In this document: positions 56,101 to 64,000 of the stretch, piece after piece
Layout: every line of letters begins with the position of its first letter
How positions within the stretch are numbered: the first letter of the stretch is position 1
NCBI RefSeq assembly: GCF_001704415.2
Contig: NC_030808.1
Coordinates: 80,134,594-80,198,593 of the forward strand
Direction of reading: 5' to 3'
DNA from: Capra hircus
Taxonomy: Eukaryota; Chordata; Mammalia; Artiodactyla; Bovidae
DNA length: 64,000 bases
Translations under genes and position numbers: made by a program
Notes under the pieces: model-generated
Told to the model about the DNA's origin: nothing
Database searches by the model: none
The model's input: the letters and a program-made list of their open reading frames with translations, nothing else

Positions 56101-59100
56101 GGGTGAAGTATACTGGAGGTAACTCAAAAGTTCTCAGTATCACCATCACCTTTGGTCTACCTGAGAAACTTGATCATCTGACCCCAGACCAATTAAATCA
56201 GAAGGTCTGGGGGAATGGTTTGGGAAGAGGTGTTTTTTAAAGCTAGGCTAATAATTCTAAGGTAAAACATGACTAAGAACTACTTAGGAAACTCCTTAAA
56301 TCTTTGCTTTTCAAATTTTAATGTGCAGATGAATTGCCTGAGAATCTTGTTACTGATAATATACAGATTCTCATTCAGTAGTTGTAGGTGGACTTGAGAT
56401 TCTACTTTTCTAAGAAGCTCCCTGGTGTTGCTGATGCTGCTGGTCTATGGACCACACTTTGAATAGCAAGGCCTTAAATCTTACCAATTGTGGGCAAAAT
56501 AACTCATTTGCATTTTATGTTCTTTAATTACTGTAATAACTCTGTGAGATAGATACTATTATTCTTCACGATTTTACAAATGAAGAAGTGAAAGCTTAAG
56601 AAAATTATACCAAAATCTGACTGGCTTTGTTACCTCAACCAGCCTGTGCATTTCTGTGTGGCAAAGCGAAAACTTAACTGGGGTTTTTATAAACAGATGG
56701 AGCAAGATTAAAGCTAGATTACATTTAGGCCCATATAACCTCAATTTGAAGCTAAGCATAAAAAACAGAAGATGTTATAGATGCTTAAAAGGCCAGATTC
56801 AATTCAAATTGACAAAGTTACACAGTGACTAGAACCTATGATTTTAGAGGGTTTCTCTCTCTCTCTCTTTTTTTTTTAACTGTTTAAAAAAATTCTGGTA
56901 AAATATATATACAATTTGCCATCTTAACCATTTAAAAACAATTTATTTATTTCGGGCTGTACTTGGCCCTTGCTGCTGTACAGGCTCTCCTCTAGCTGCA
57001 GCGAGGGGGCTACTCTCTGGTTGCTGTCCAGGCTTCTCACTGCAGTGGCTTCTCTCGTTGCAGAGTACAGGCTTTAGGGTGCTTGGGCTTCAGTGGTTGC
57101 AAGTCCTGGGCTCTAGAGCACAGGCTCAGTATTTGGGGCACACCAGCCTAGCTGCTCTGCGGCATGTAGGGTATTCCCTGGTTAGGGATTGAACCCATGT
57201 CTCCCGCATTAGCAGGAAGATGGCTTTACCACTGAGCCACCAGGGAAGCTCCTTAACCATTTTTAAGTGTATAATTCAGGGACATTTTAGAGGGTTGTGC
57301 AACCATCCCTACTATCTATTTCTAATAGTTCTCATTACCTAGAACGACTAGGCGAACAGACTTGCAGCCACCTCTTGCTTAAAGCACAGCCTTCTGCTAA
57401 AGTGCATATACCCCTGGGAAGGACGTCATGCCTGATCATCTTAACGTGCATTAATTCCTGCTACCTTGAGATGCTCTCTTTTAACATAATTTTGGTTCCG
57501 TAATAAGATATCATCCTAGAAAGGGTCACTAAGGGAGAGAGACTCAGGATGTATTTATTAAAGAGAAAAGTAGGGGAGGGAGGGTGAGAAAACAAGCAGA
57601 GACAGTTGGAAGTATTGTCCTGGGTAGAGTTCAGAAGCCTTGTCAGGCTGTTGAGCACACAGAAGGAAAAGGAGATAGGAAAGCATGAAGACATGAAAAG
57701 ACAAACTTGACTGTGGCATCTTTTGTCTCAGGCTATTGTTAGTCCCTGGATATATCTGTAGATGCTTATTGTCAGATGTGTAGACTCTGACCCCTGGGTA
57801 AGCAGCTTGACAGGTGACATGAGTTTCAGATTCTCAATGGGACATGAAATGGAACTGTTGAATGTCATCTAAAATTTTAGTGACTGAGTCTTCCTGTACA
57901 GCTGAGTTCCCACACCTGTAAATACTGGACACAAAAGGCTAAGAACTTTATAATTAGATTTTTTGCCTACTTACACCATTTGAAAGGGACTTGCAATCTG
58001 GAGTTAAGAATAGAAATTTCTCCTTGGAACAATTAGTTTGTGCAATTGAGTAAGTAATTTCATAGTTCCATCCAGCCACCACCTGAAACAATTTTGGATT
58101 GAATATTTAAAGGTCAATTTAAACATTATTCACAGTGTTAGAAGGAGCTTAGAATAACATCTGGCATTTGGTAAGTGCTCAAAAATACAAACTATTATTA
58201 TTACTAGGCAAAAGTCATTACCAAATTAATATTGAGCACTTTATGATGCTCACACCCTTCAACACAACACACACATACACACATACAGCTACACATCTGA
58301 AAATGAAAAGCAATTTATAGATAGAGTTACTGTATTTTCTTAAGTAAGACCCAGCAATATTTCTTCTGTGGGCAGCAGGAAAAAAAAAAGATCTGTTAAA
58401 TTTTGTAAAATATTAATAATGCTTTTCTAGATGGATAAAGAAAACTCTGGAGCTGGAGTGGCTTTAACCAGTAGGTCCTTAGGCTCCCAGACGGCCGGGC
58501 AGTAAGATTTCTCCTGCTTTATCTGGGGTGAGTCCCACCCTGATAGCTGGATATGCACAGAACCAAGAAGAGCTTGCATCTTGCATGAAGGCAAGCTCCA
58601 GAAGGCCAGCTAAGGGTCAATTAAAAGCAAGGAATACTACTGACCAAAGTGAGTCCTCCATAATTAGAGCCTGAAATTCAAGGGGCCCAGTCAACTGTCA
58701 GTAAAGGCTTCAATGGAAAAACCAGATTTATTAATACAAGTATTTGCTCTTTTCTCTGATGAAACAGAGACTATAATTTAGAGGGTACCCAGCAACTGTG
58801 CCAACCTTTTTAGGTACATTTTAATATTGGGGGGGGGGTCATGTTTGCCTCATGGTAGCTAGGTGATGATAGAGTCTTCTTAAACTCCTAAGGCCAGAAT
58901 GACTTTTTTTTTCACCAACTACTTTTCCATTTCACAGCACAGCAGAGGTGACCACCTATTCATTAAAAACAAATCTCCCAGGAAGGAAGTCTGATTGGCC
59001 TCCTTTCCTGTCTTTACACACTGCAGCATCCAAATCACCGTGCCTACGGAGAAAGCCTTTGTCTCCCCGAGCTGGTCATATGAGAACACGGAAGAGTTCC

Positions 59101-62100
59101 TCACCACCACCTGTGGAATCATGTTGTCCTCTGGCCAAAGATTTATTTTAGGTAAAGAAATTCTAAACCTTAAAAGATCTAACACATTTTAGCAATACTA
59201 CGGCAAGAGAAAAATTAAAGAACAGACCTGTCTTTGGGCTCTTTTTACTTCTTTCAGATCAAAGAGGTGGGGATGATCGGTGTTGTTGTTAAAATGTTGG
59301 ATGGCATGTCTCAGAACAGGCTCCAAGTCGGGGCTCGTGGTAGATATGGGATGCACACAGCCAAGGCAGTCATACTGGGCTGTCACCACGGGGCCCTCGG
59401 CTTGACAAACAGTAGGCAAAAGGGCAGCGTTAAGGAGCGAAACCTATATTCACATACAGTGCCCTGAATAAGTCAGATAATTCGTCAATAAAAAGCCTTG
59501 ATGACAAACTGTCCAGTAAATCCTAGTAAGCACTAGAAAAGGGAACACAAGACTGCTTTCGAATCAGAGGGAAGGCCAACCATTCACTTAGGAACATCTT
59601 GTATGCATTCTGTTGTGCATGGTTATTTAAAATTTATTTTAAAGTCACTTAAAATCACAGGAGTGATACATGAATCTATCCTCATAAAAATCAAAACATT
59701 ACAGATGTATTTTAATTTACTTTTCAGTGTTAATGAAAGCCGCTTGAAGCTGGACTCGGGGTGTAATACATTCTGTATCCTTTCTACTGAACAAACATGT
59801 ATTTCACACCTGCTATAACATGTCCTGTGCTGAGCCTGGCTGTGTGGATACATAAATTCATTAGTAATGTTCACTGCCATGAAGGAGTTGGACGAAGTCA
59901 AGGGGGAGAGATAGAACTGGAGATGGATGATTTCAATATAATTCAGCAAGAACTTGGCAAGGCAGGAGCCCAGAGTAAGCGCAAGAAAGACTTTTCTGAG
60001 GAAAAGAGACTGAGCTAAGAAGGGTGAAGAGCAGTCAAGGTAACCTCACAACCCGAGGTGTGAGGCCTGAGAAGGGACAAGTGGGTCTGGATGAAGCAGG
60101 ATGAGGCAGGGACAGAGGTGTGGGACAAGGGGTGCACACATCTTATCAGTTTATAGAAAGAGACAGGGAGGGGTGATTTGAGGTCTGAGCAGTCGGGGGA
60201 AGCAGGGGCTTCCCTGGTAGCTCAGCTGGTAAAGAATCCTCCTGCAGTGCAGGAGACCTCACTTCGATTCCTGGGTCGGGAAGATTCCCCAGGAGATGGG
60301 ATAGGCTTTCCACTCCAGTATTCTTGGGCTTCCCTAGTGGCTCGTGGCTCAGACAGTAAAGAATCCGCCTGCAATGCTGGAGACCTGGGTTCCACAAAGA
60401 GTTCGACACGATTGAGCACCGAACTCAGCAGTCAGTAGAGAGGCCTCTGGAGCGCAGCCTGAGCTGTGCTCTGTAGGCCTGGATTCCCATCTCCCTGGGT
60501 CACCCTCTCCTCTGACGACCCTGATGTAAGCTATGGCGCCCTCTCCTGGAAGAGGCACATATTTACAACTTTCTCCACTCAGCTGGGGGCCTTCCTAGAC
60601 CTTCTGAAGGGAATTAAGAATGGAGTGCAAGCCCTTAGGGCTTCCCGATGGCTCAGTATTCTTGCCTGGAGAATTCTATGGACAGAGGAGCCTGGCGGGC
60701 TACAGTCCACGGGGTCGCAAAGAACTGGACACAACTGCGCGATTTAGGACACTTTTCCTGTACGAACGGGCAGCCACTGAACGCGTTTTGATAAAACAAT
60801 GTAAAATATGTTTTAAAGGAGAGAGTTTGTGTTAGATTACCGGTGTTCATAACAGACAGCCTCCCCCCGCCACCCCCCTCCCCACGCCCGGATCAGTGAC
60901 AGCACATGCGGCAAAAAGGGGAAGTAACGGAGTCCTGGGTCCCTTGACCCTGGGGCTCTCACTGTCCAAGGGGGTAAGATCCCTCAGTCAGCAGCTCAGC
61001 ACAACCCCCTTTGCAACTGTGTGTCAGCTTTCTTTCCATAAACGTGTCAGGAAAAGACTTAACTGGGAAATATTCATAGCTTTACCCCCTCCTTTCCTTG
61101 TAGAAGTTAGATTGAATCAGGGTAACAGGCAAAGTTAAAAAACCCGAGGGGATTACATGAGAAAGATGAGAGAAATTACTGATGTGAAAACAAACAAAAA
61201 AAGATGAACACAGGAGATAAAAGGAGCAGATGGAGAAAAGCCCAGAGGCTGGTTTGCCTGACCTCAAGGGCAGCTCCCAACTAGGGTAGGGGAAGAGATG
61301 GAGCAAACTTCTGAGGGTGAGAAGAGCAGGGAAACATGCAAACTCAGTTTTTCTGGGTAACAGAATGATTTTCCACCCTGCCCCAATTTCTAGAGAGACT
61401 TTTAAATTAAAATAAAGATTTAAAATTTTGAAATTCCAAAACATATCTGGCCAAAAATGTTTCAGATAAAGGACTGTGGACCTAGCAATAATTTCTGAAG
61501 GTTTGGCAGAGAGTATTTTCTCTCATGGTACATATGTGCTATGCTCTGGATAATGTTAAAATCTGCTTACAATATAGAGTTCTTAAGCTGAATAATAAAA
61601 AGCTATTCTCATCAGAAAACCTTAATGACTTGGGATTTCTGTTTTGGACTATCTTTCTTTGAATGCAACTTCTTGCAAGAATGGGAACTCAAGGGATATA
61701 GTTTTTGTGGGTATGCTACGGATGATTAAGGCTGAAACAGAAGAGTCACCACGACGGTGAGGTTCACCAGGGTGGCTGAAGATGCTGTGCTGGAGCTCGC
61801 TTGTAAGCAAAGGCCAGTTCCAGGATGGCTTTTGCGACTAACATCACCTAGGTGTGTCCATCCTTCTGTACCTGGCACCTCTGCCACAAGAGGGAAGGAG
61901 CTAACAGTGGTTATCTTCTGATAAGCTGCTCCATACTTAGAATCTAAAGGAATTTCATTTATGAAGGGTCTATTCCAACCACTCTGCTAATTACTAGCTG
62001 TGGGATCTTGGGCAAGATACTTGCCTGCTGTAGGCCTTAGTTTCTTCATTTGTGAACTGGGATATTACTATTTGACTCATAGAGTTGTTGTGAGGATTAG

Positions 62101-63825
62101 ATATGTTACTGTATATGAAGTGGTTAGAACTGTGACTGGTAATAAGCGCTCAATAAATGTTAATTGTTACTACTTTTATCTTGACTTCATTAATACATTA
62201 TGATGATTACATCTTCAGATGTATCATCTAGCTTCATCCGAAAGAATGGTACAAAGTGGAAATTATTGTTATCTCCTTTCACAGGTAACGAAAAACGAAG
62301 AAAGTGAGGGCTTTGAAAGATTCCAGGCCAGATCTGACTCAAAACCTGTGCTTTTCTCATGCTAGGAACGCTACCTACAGTTGAGGCCAGTTCTGTCTTC
62401 TCATTCTTTCGTACACACCTAATACAACGCAGCTCCTGAGGAAGAGAATAGGGATAACACCAAGGGGATGATTGGCATGAGCCTGGGCACACCTCAGGAG
62501 TCTGCCGCTCCACCCCTCCAGCGCCCCCACAAGGCTACAAATGGTATCGCCACTGCCGCCCTCAGGTAAAGGGTTTTTGGCACCATATAGAAAAGGTTCA
62601 TTTCCCCCCAGGGCAGCTGCAGCAAACACATCAGCTACCTGGAGTGATCAGGCAGGTCTGGGTAGCCACGGAGAACTTCATATTCCCTCTCTTGGCCACG
62701 GTCGCTGTGCACTCTCCTGTGGCCTAAGGGGGAAAAATGATTGAAAAAAAAGATTTATTCTAATCTTTCAGATGAAATCCACTTAGTACTATTGCTAAGT
62801 ATGGCTTTCCTTTTTAAAATCTTGTCAAGATTTTTTTTTTCCTAAGCAGAGTTTTGAGACACAAGGATAAGTATTTTTCAGCCAAATCATTATTTTTTAA
62901 AAGTCACCAATATTCATGAGATAGAGGAGAGGCACTCTAAATGATGAGATTTTAAAGTATGAATCTTTGTTTTGAGCCCTGGAGATATTTCCTTTCATCA
63001 AGATGCACACCATGGCTGTGAATCAGCCTGCTAAACTCTCCTCTTGATTAACTTCTCAATTTCAGTGTTCAAACTGCATCCCGGAAGCCAGGGTTTTGAC
63101 ATTGAAGAAATGGCTCCCTGGATTATGAGCAGACTGGCTTGGTTCCTGGCAGGCAGCATCACAATCTCCCTCAATTATTATGGGCAAACAAGCAGCTGTG
63201 CTGTGCCAGGGCAGGGTAGGCATTAGGTTAAGACCCCTTGTTATTAAAACAAAACCGTTTGCATAATGTGTCTCATTTTTTCCTTCAACAAGATCATGAA
63301 GTCAATTTGATCGCCCCTTGCAAGGGAGCACACTGGTTGCAGCTGGTGGAAGGTAGAGCAGGATTCGTACGCAGGACTGTTCAGTTGAAGCAGCCACACT
63401 CTCCACTCAGCAGCCCCAGATCTCGGCCAAGTATTGATCTGTTGCCTCTCTGGGGCCTGGCCCACATATCCCTGTCAGTCATTAGAGTCCCCTTCCTGTG
63501 GGACAGCTTTCTCCATGTTTAACTGAGGGCCTCTCTACGCCCCTTCTTCCTATGTGAGAATACAGACATCAAGCATTTGACTGTTCTACACAGTTGAGGG
63601 TGTATGTGCCTCCTATAAAAGCAGCCAGAAATATGAATCATCTCCAGCACTGTGGACAAGTCTAGCACACTTGGCAGAGAAAAATGGAGCCTCAGGAACG
63701 GTCAACACACTCACAGCTTGTGCAGAGTCCTTGTAGTCACAGTCCTGCCAAGTTTTGTCGCTTTGAAAAGGACAGTCGCCCTCCTTGATTTGGTACTTCA
63801 AGGAATAAAATATGTCAGGATTATC
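40994..63825 (-). CDS. KNG1: Kininogen (KNG1-like), exons 2-10 plus LMW exon
   Basis: Secreted plasma glycoprotein. Its heavy chain has three cystatin-like domains inhibiting cysteine proteases; it then holds bradykinin. The HMW form adds a His-rich surface-binding domain and a tail that binds prekallikrein and factor XI. Coding exons (minus): 63715-63825, 62639-62723, 59228-59400, 57975-58082, 54759-54843, 52538-52710, 44645-44752, 44441-44527, 42333-43070. All have AG/GT borders and one open frame: 555 codons for HMW, about 66 fewer than the complete bovine protein, so exon 1 with the signal peptide lies past base 64000. QVVAG inhibitor motifs occur in domains 2 and 3 across exon joins 4/5 and 7/8. 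The LMW form uses 42993-43070 joined to 40994-41104. Ruminants have two kininogen genes; proximity to EIF4A2 alone does not prove which this is. Confidence 0.95.
42215..42220 (-). terminator. KNG1: Polyadenylation signal for HMW kininogen
   Basis: Minus-strand AATAAA about 113 bases after the HMW stop, inside the intron seen by the LMW transcript. Confidence 0.6.
42333..43070 (-). CDS. KNG1: KNG exon 10, HMW form (bradykinin, His-rich domain, tail)
   Basis: Starts TLLMK then bradykinin RPPGFSPFR. It continues through SVQVMKPEEKTT, a His/Gly/Lys-rich domain (about residues 48-114 counted from Met), and the acidic prekallikrein/FXI-binding segment SDDDWIPDIQIEPNSLAFKL. It ends TTSPKCPGRPWKPV... 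and TAA at 42333-42335. The Cys in SPKCPG should bond to the N-terminal Cys encoded by exon 1. Confidence 0.96.
   Translation of the reverse strand, partial: TLLMKRPPGFSPFRSVQVMKPEEKTTVSLPHSAMSPVQDEEQDSGKEQGPTHGHGWDHGNQIKLHGLGPGHKHEHEQGHGRHRGHGLGHGHKHGLGHGHKHGHGHGKHKNKGKNHGKQYDWRTHYLASSYEDSTTSSAQMREKTEETTLPSPAQPVVAVTFPGFQDSDLIATVMPSTLPPPTESDDDWIPDIQIEPNSLAFKLISDFPETTSPKCPGRPWKPVNGVNPTVEMEESHDFDLIDALS
42720..42920 (-). repeat. KNG1: His-rich domain 5 repeat region
   Basis: Imperfect repeats of HGLGHGHKHG. At DNA level a 24-base unit (ccatggccaagaccatgctt...) occurs in tandem at about 42763-42812. The domain binds zinc, heparin and anionic surfaces in the HMW form. Confidence 0.85.
42987..42992 (-). 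promoter_or_regulatory. KNG1: Internal 5' splice site for LMW kininogen
   Basis: Within exon 10 the codons GTA AGT after AAAACAACT form a consensus donor GTAAGT. Using it keeps bradykinin plus 12 residues in the LMW product and joins in phase 0 to 41104. Confidence 0.88.
43029..43055 (-). other. KNG1: Bradykinin coding segment
   Basis: Nine codons for RPPGFSPFR preceded by Met-Lys. Plasma kallikrein would release bradykinin and tissue kallikrein Lys-bradykinin. The peptide is unchanged from the mammalian consensus. Confidence 0.97.
43715..43965 (+). mobile_element. MIR SINE in KNG intron 9
   Basis: agagcatggtctttgaggtc, cttcactttccttgtatgtaaaataggaatg, ctcgtagagttgtcaggag. Confidence 0.72.
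44441..44527 (-). CDS. KNG1: KNG exon 9 (domain 3 end)
   Basis: 29 codons, LILNCDADVYVVPWEEKVYP through NCQSPGR. Acceptor GATAG, donor GTATGA. Confidence 0.93.
44645..44752 (-). CDS. KNG1: KNG exon 8 (domain 3)
   Basis: 36 codons, VVAGKKYSIVFIARETTCSK through CEINKHG; completes QVVAG of domain 3. Donor GTGAGT. Confidence 0.95.
45152..45894 (+). mobile_element. BovB LINE 3' fragment in KNG intron 7
   Basis: From aaaagcctcttgatgaaagt to (ctgaa)n. The C-terminal frames match the other copies. Antisense to KNG. Confidence 0.92.
46718..46917 (-). mobile_element. Bov-tA SINE in KNG intron 7
   Basis: Reverse copy, tcactcagttgtgtccagtt through ctttacctctgagccaca. Confidence 0.88.
47026..47143 (+). 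mobile_element. Bov-A monomer with CAG tail
   Basis: atggcaacccactccagtgt through cacgactgaagcgacttagcagcagcag; a 5'-truncated Bov-A2. Confidence 0.85.
47595..49527 (+). mobile_element. Young L1, 5'-truncated, in KNG intron 7
   Basis: ORF2 C-terminus: 47631-47909 (YLGIYLPKETKDLY...) and 365 uninterrupted codons at 48183-49280. The latter include the terminal Cys-rich motif CWRGCGEKGTLIYCWWEC, where Tyr replaces the usual His. A 3' UTR and A-rich end follow. No RT or endonuclease domain remains. Antisense to KNG. Confidence 0.93.
49528..51179. other. KNG intron 7 interior, no feature seen
   Basis: Unique-looking AT-rich intron without long frames or recognised repeats. Confidence 0.45.
51180..51391 (-). 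mobile_element. Bov-tA SINE with TSD
   Basis: Reverse copy with ctataaaaatcat duplicated at 51167-51179 and 51392-51404. Confidence 0.93.
51435..51543 (-). mobile_element. CHR-type SINE fragment
   Basis: gcttgtgggatcttagttccctgac through aaccactagactgccagggaat. Confidence 0.8.
52114..52319 (+). mobile_element. Bov-tA SINE with 16-bp TSD
   Basis: gcttcccttgtagctcagtc through agtcaggtactactgagcaac. Perfect ctatagtcctttatgg at 52098-52113 and 52320-52335 implies a fairly recent insertion. Confidence 0.95.
52499..52537. repeat. 20-base tandem duplication at the KNG exon 7 donor
   Basis: The unit atcactataatttacagac occurs twice back to back, the second copy ending at the intron side of the exon 7 splice donor. 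Confidence 0.93.
52538..52710 (-). CDS. KNG1: KNG exon 7 (domain 2/3)
   Basis: 173 bases, EDFVQPPTRLCVGCPKPIPV through DTVKKATVQ. Donor GTCTGT lies inside a 20-base tandem duplication. Confidence 0.95.
53127..54327 (+). mobile_element. BovB LINE in KNG intron 6
   Basis: RT fragment from DVQAGFRKDRGTRDQIAN onwards and C-terminal part (53822-54313), with several frameshifts; the YADD region is damaged (gcaggagacacc). Older than the other copies. Confidence 0.92.
54759..54843 (-). CDS. KNG1: KNG exon 6 (domain 2)
   Basis: 85 bases, DIGECSDKAYVDLQLRIASF through CDLYP. Same length and phase as exon 3. Confidence 0.94.
54844..55239. other. KNG intron 5, 5' part
   Basis: AT-rich, no element recognised. 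Confidence 0.4.
55240..55368 (+). mobile_element. CHR-type SINE, diverged
   Basis: gggactttctgtggtggtct through gattcctggttgaggaactaag and an A-rich end. Confidence 0.7.
55425..55620 (-). mobile_element. Bov-tA SINE
   Basis: Reverse copy, gtcactcagtcatgtctgac through ctttaccaactgcatcacc. Confidence 0.88.
56120..56475 (+). mobile_element. MER5-type hAT remnants
   Basis: 56290-56475 carries attttaatgtgcagatgaattgcctgagaatcttgtta and gaccacactttgaatagcaaggc. 56120-56270 looks like a second, weaker copy. Confidence 0.6.
56934..57251 (-). mobile_element. tRNA-derived ruminant SINE, long form
   Basis: Reverse copy ending ctttaccactgagccaccagggaagct, with TSD cttaaccattt at 56923-56933 and 57252-57262. 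The middle part resembles long CHR/BovTA-like SINEs; subfamily not certain. Confidence 0.8.
57975..58082 (-). CDS. KNG1: KNG exon 5 (domain 2)
   Basis: 36 codons, VVAGWNYEITYSIAQTNCSK through KSLSNG. With the preceding Gln it forms the QVVAG protease-binding loop of domain 2. Donor GTAAGT. Confidence 0.95.
58083..59227. other. KNG intron 4, no element seen
   Basis: Includes a G10 run at 58829-58838; otherwise unremarkable. Confidence 0.4.
59228..59400 (-). CDS. KNG1: KNG exon 4 (domain 1/2)
   Basis: 173 bases, AEGPVVTAQYDCLGCVHPIS through LKEVKRAQRQ. Includes an N-glycosylation sequon NNT. Donor GTCTGT. Confidence 0.95.
60207..60430 (+). mobile_element. Two Bov-tA heads in tandem, each deleted
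   Basis: A head and body to about 60326, then a new head gggcttccctagtggctcgt joined directly to the tail cacaaagagttcgacacg, so the second unit lacks its middle. Confidence 0.85.
60637..60747 (+). mobile_element. Internally deleted Bov-tA
   Basis: agggcttcccgatggctcag joins directly to tattcttgcctggagaattc and runs to the tail. Confidence 0.82.
61970..62175 (+). mobile_element. MIR SINE in KNG intron 3
   Basis: agctgtgggatcttgggcaag, ccttagtttcttcatttgtgaactggg, gttgtgaggattag, agcgctcaataaatgtt. Confidence 0.82.
62639..62723 (-). CDS. KNG1: KNG exon 3 (cystatin domain 1)
   Basis: 85 bases, ATGECTATVAKRGNMKFSVA through CLITP, phase 1 end. Donor GTAGCT is a weak match to consensus. Confidence 0.93.
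62724..63714. other. KNG intron 2, no element seen
   Basis: No recognised repeat or additional exon. Short frames in both directions overlap and lack domains. Confidence 0.4.
63715..63825 (-). CDS. KNG1: KNG exon 2 (cystatin domain 1)
   Basis: 37 codons, DNPDIFYSLKYQIKEGDCPF through YKDSAQA. Acceptor TTTTTCAG, donor GTGAGT. Exon 1 should lie to the right. Confidence 0.94.
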
Positions 63826-64000
63826 CTGAAAAACAGCAACCATGGATAGGTAGGTCTCATCTAAATGACCCAATAGCACATCATTTGAGATCTTGTACAG
63901 TTATGAATATTTGACCTCTATTTGATTCAATTAAGGCAAAAACATTTATTAAAATATTGAAAAAATATTAAAAGTTTATACATATTTGCTTGGAAGAAAT

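Overview
This is vertebrate genomic DNA from a ruminant (cattle, sheep, goat, deer or a relative). The evidence is ruminant-restricted repeats throughout (BovB LINEs, Bov-tA and Bov-A2 SINEs, CHR-type SINEs, young L1) and spliced mammalian genes. I cannot name the species. The kininogen exons look like cattle kininogen with scattered differences, so either another ruminant or the second kininogen paralogue would fit. Gene identities come from recognising translated exons; no alignment was run.

Layout. (1) 1-7.1 kb, + strand: the last eight coding exons of RFC4, a replication factor C subunit; the N-terminal exons lie left of the window. (2) 7.1-13.45 kb, - strand: the complete EIF4A2 gene, 11 coding exons and 407 codons, with a TATA-like box, a TOP-like start and a CpG island. 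Its introns carry SNORD2, SNORA81, SNORA63, SNORA4 and an SNORA63-like element. RFC4 and EIF4A2 converge and their 3' ends meet near 7.1 kb. (3) 13.5-40.9 kb: gene-poor spacer with truncated BovB copies, SINEs, L1 ends, a U6/L1 chimeric retrocopy, an ERV1-type solo LTR and a perfect 20-bp hairpin. (4) 40.9-63.8 kb, - strand: a kininogen gene (KNG1-like), exons 2-10 plus the alternative low-molecular-weight (LMW) terminal exon. Exon 1, with the signal peptide, lies beyond the right edge.

The order RFC4-EIF4A2-KNG matches the human 3q27 block in reverse orientation. RFC4 acts in clamp loading and EIF4A2 in translation initiation while hosting snoRNAs. Kininogen is a secreted thiol-protease inhibitor, bradykinin precursor and, in its long form, contact-system cofactor. 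These are neighbours, not a pathway.

I found no new molecular system. The points most worth a second look are the U6/L1 chimera with target-site duplication (TSD), a candidate alternative exon in EIF4A2, a SINE four bases from the 3' end of SNORA4, a 20-bp duplication at a KNG splice donor, and the 20-bp hairpin.
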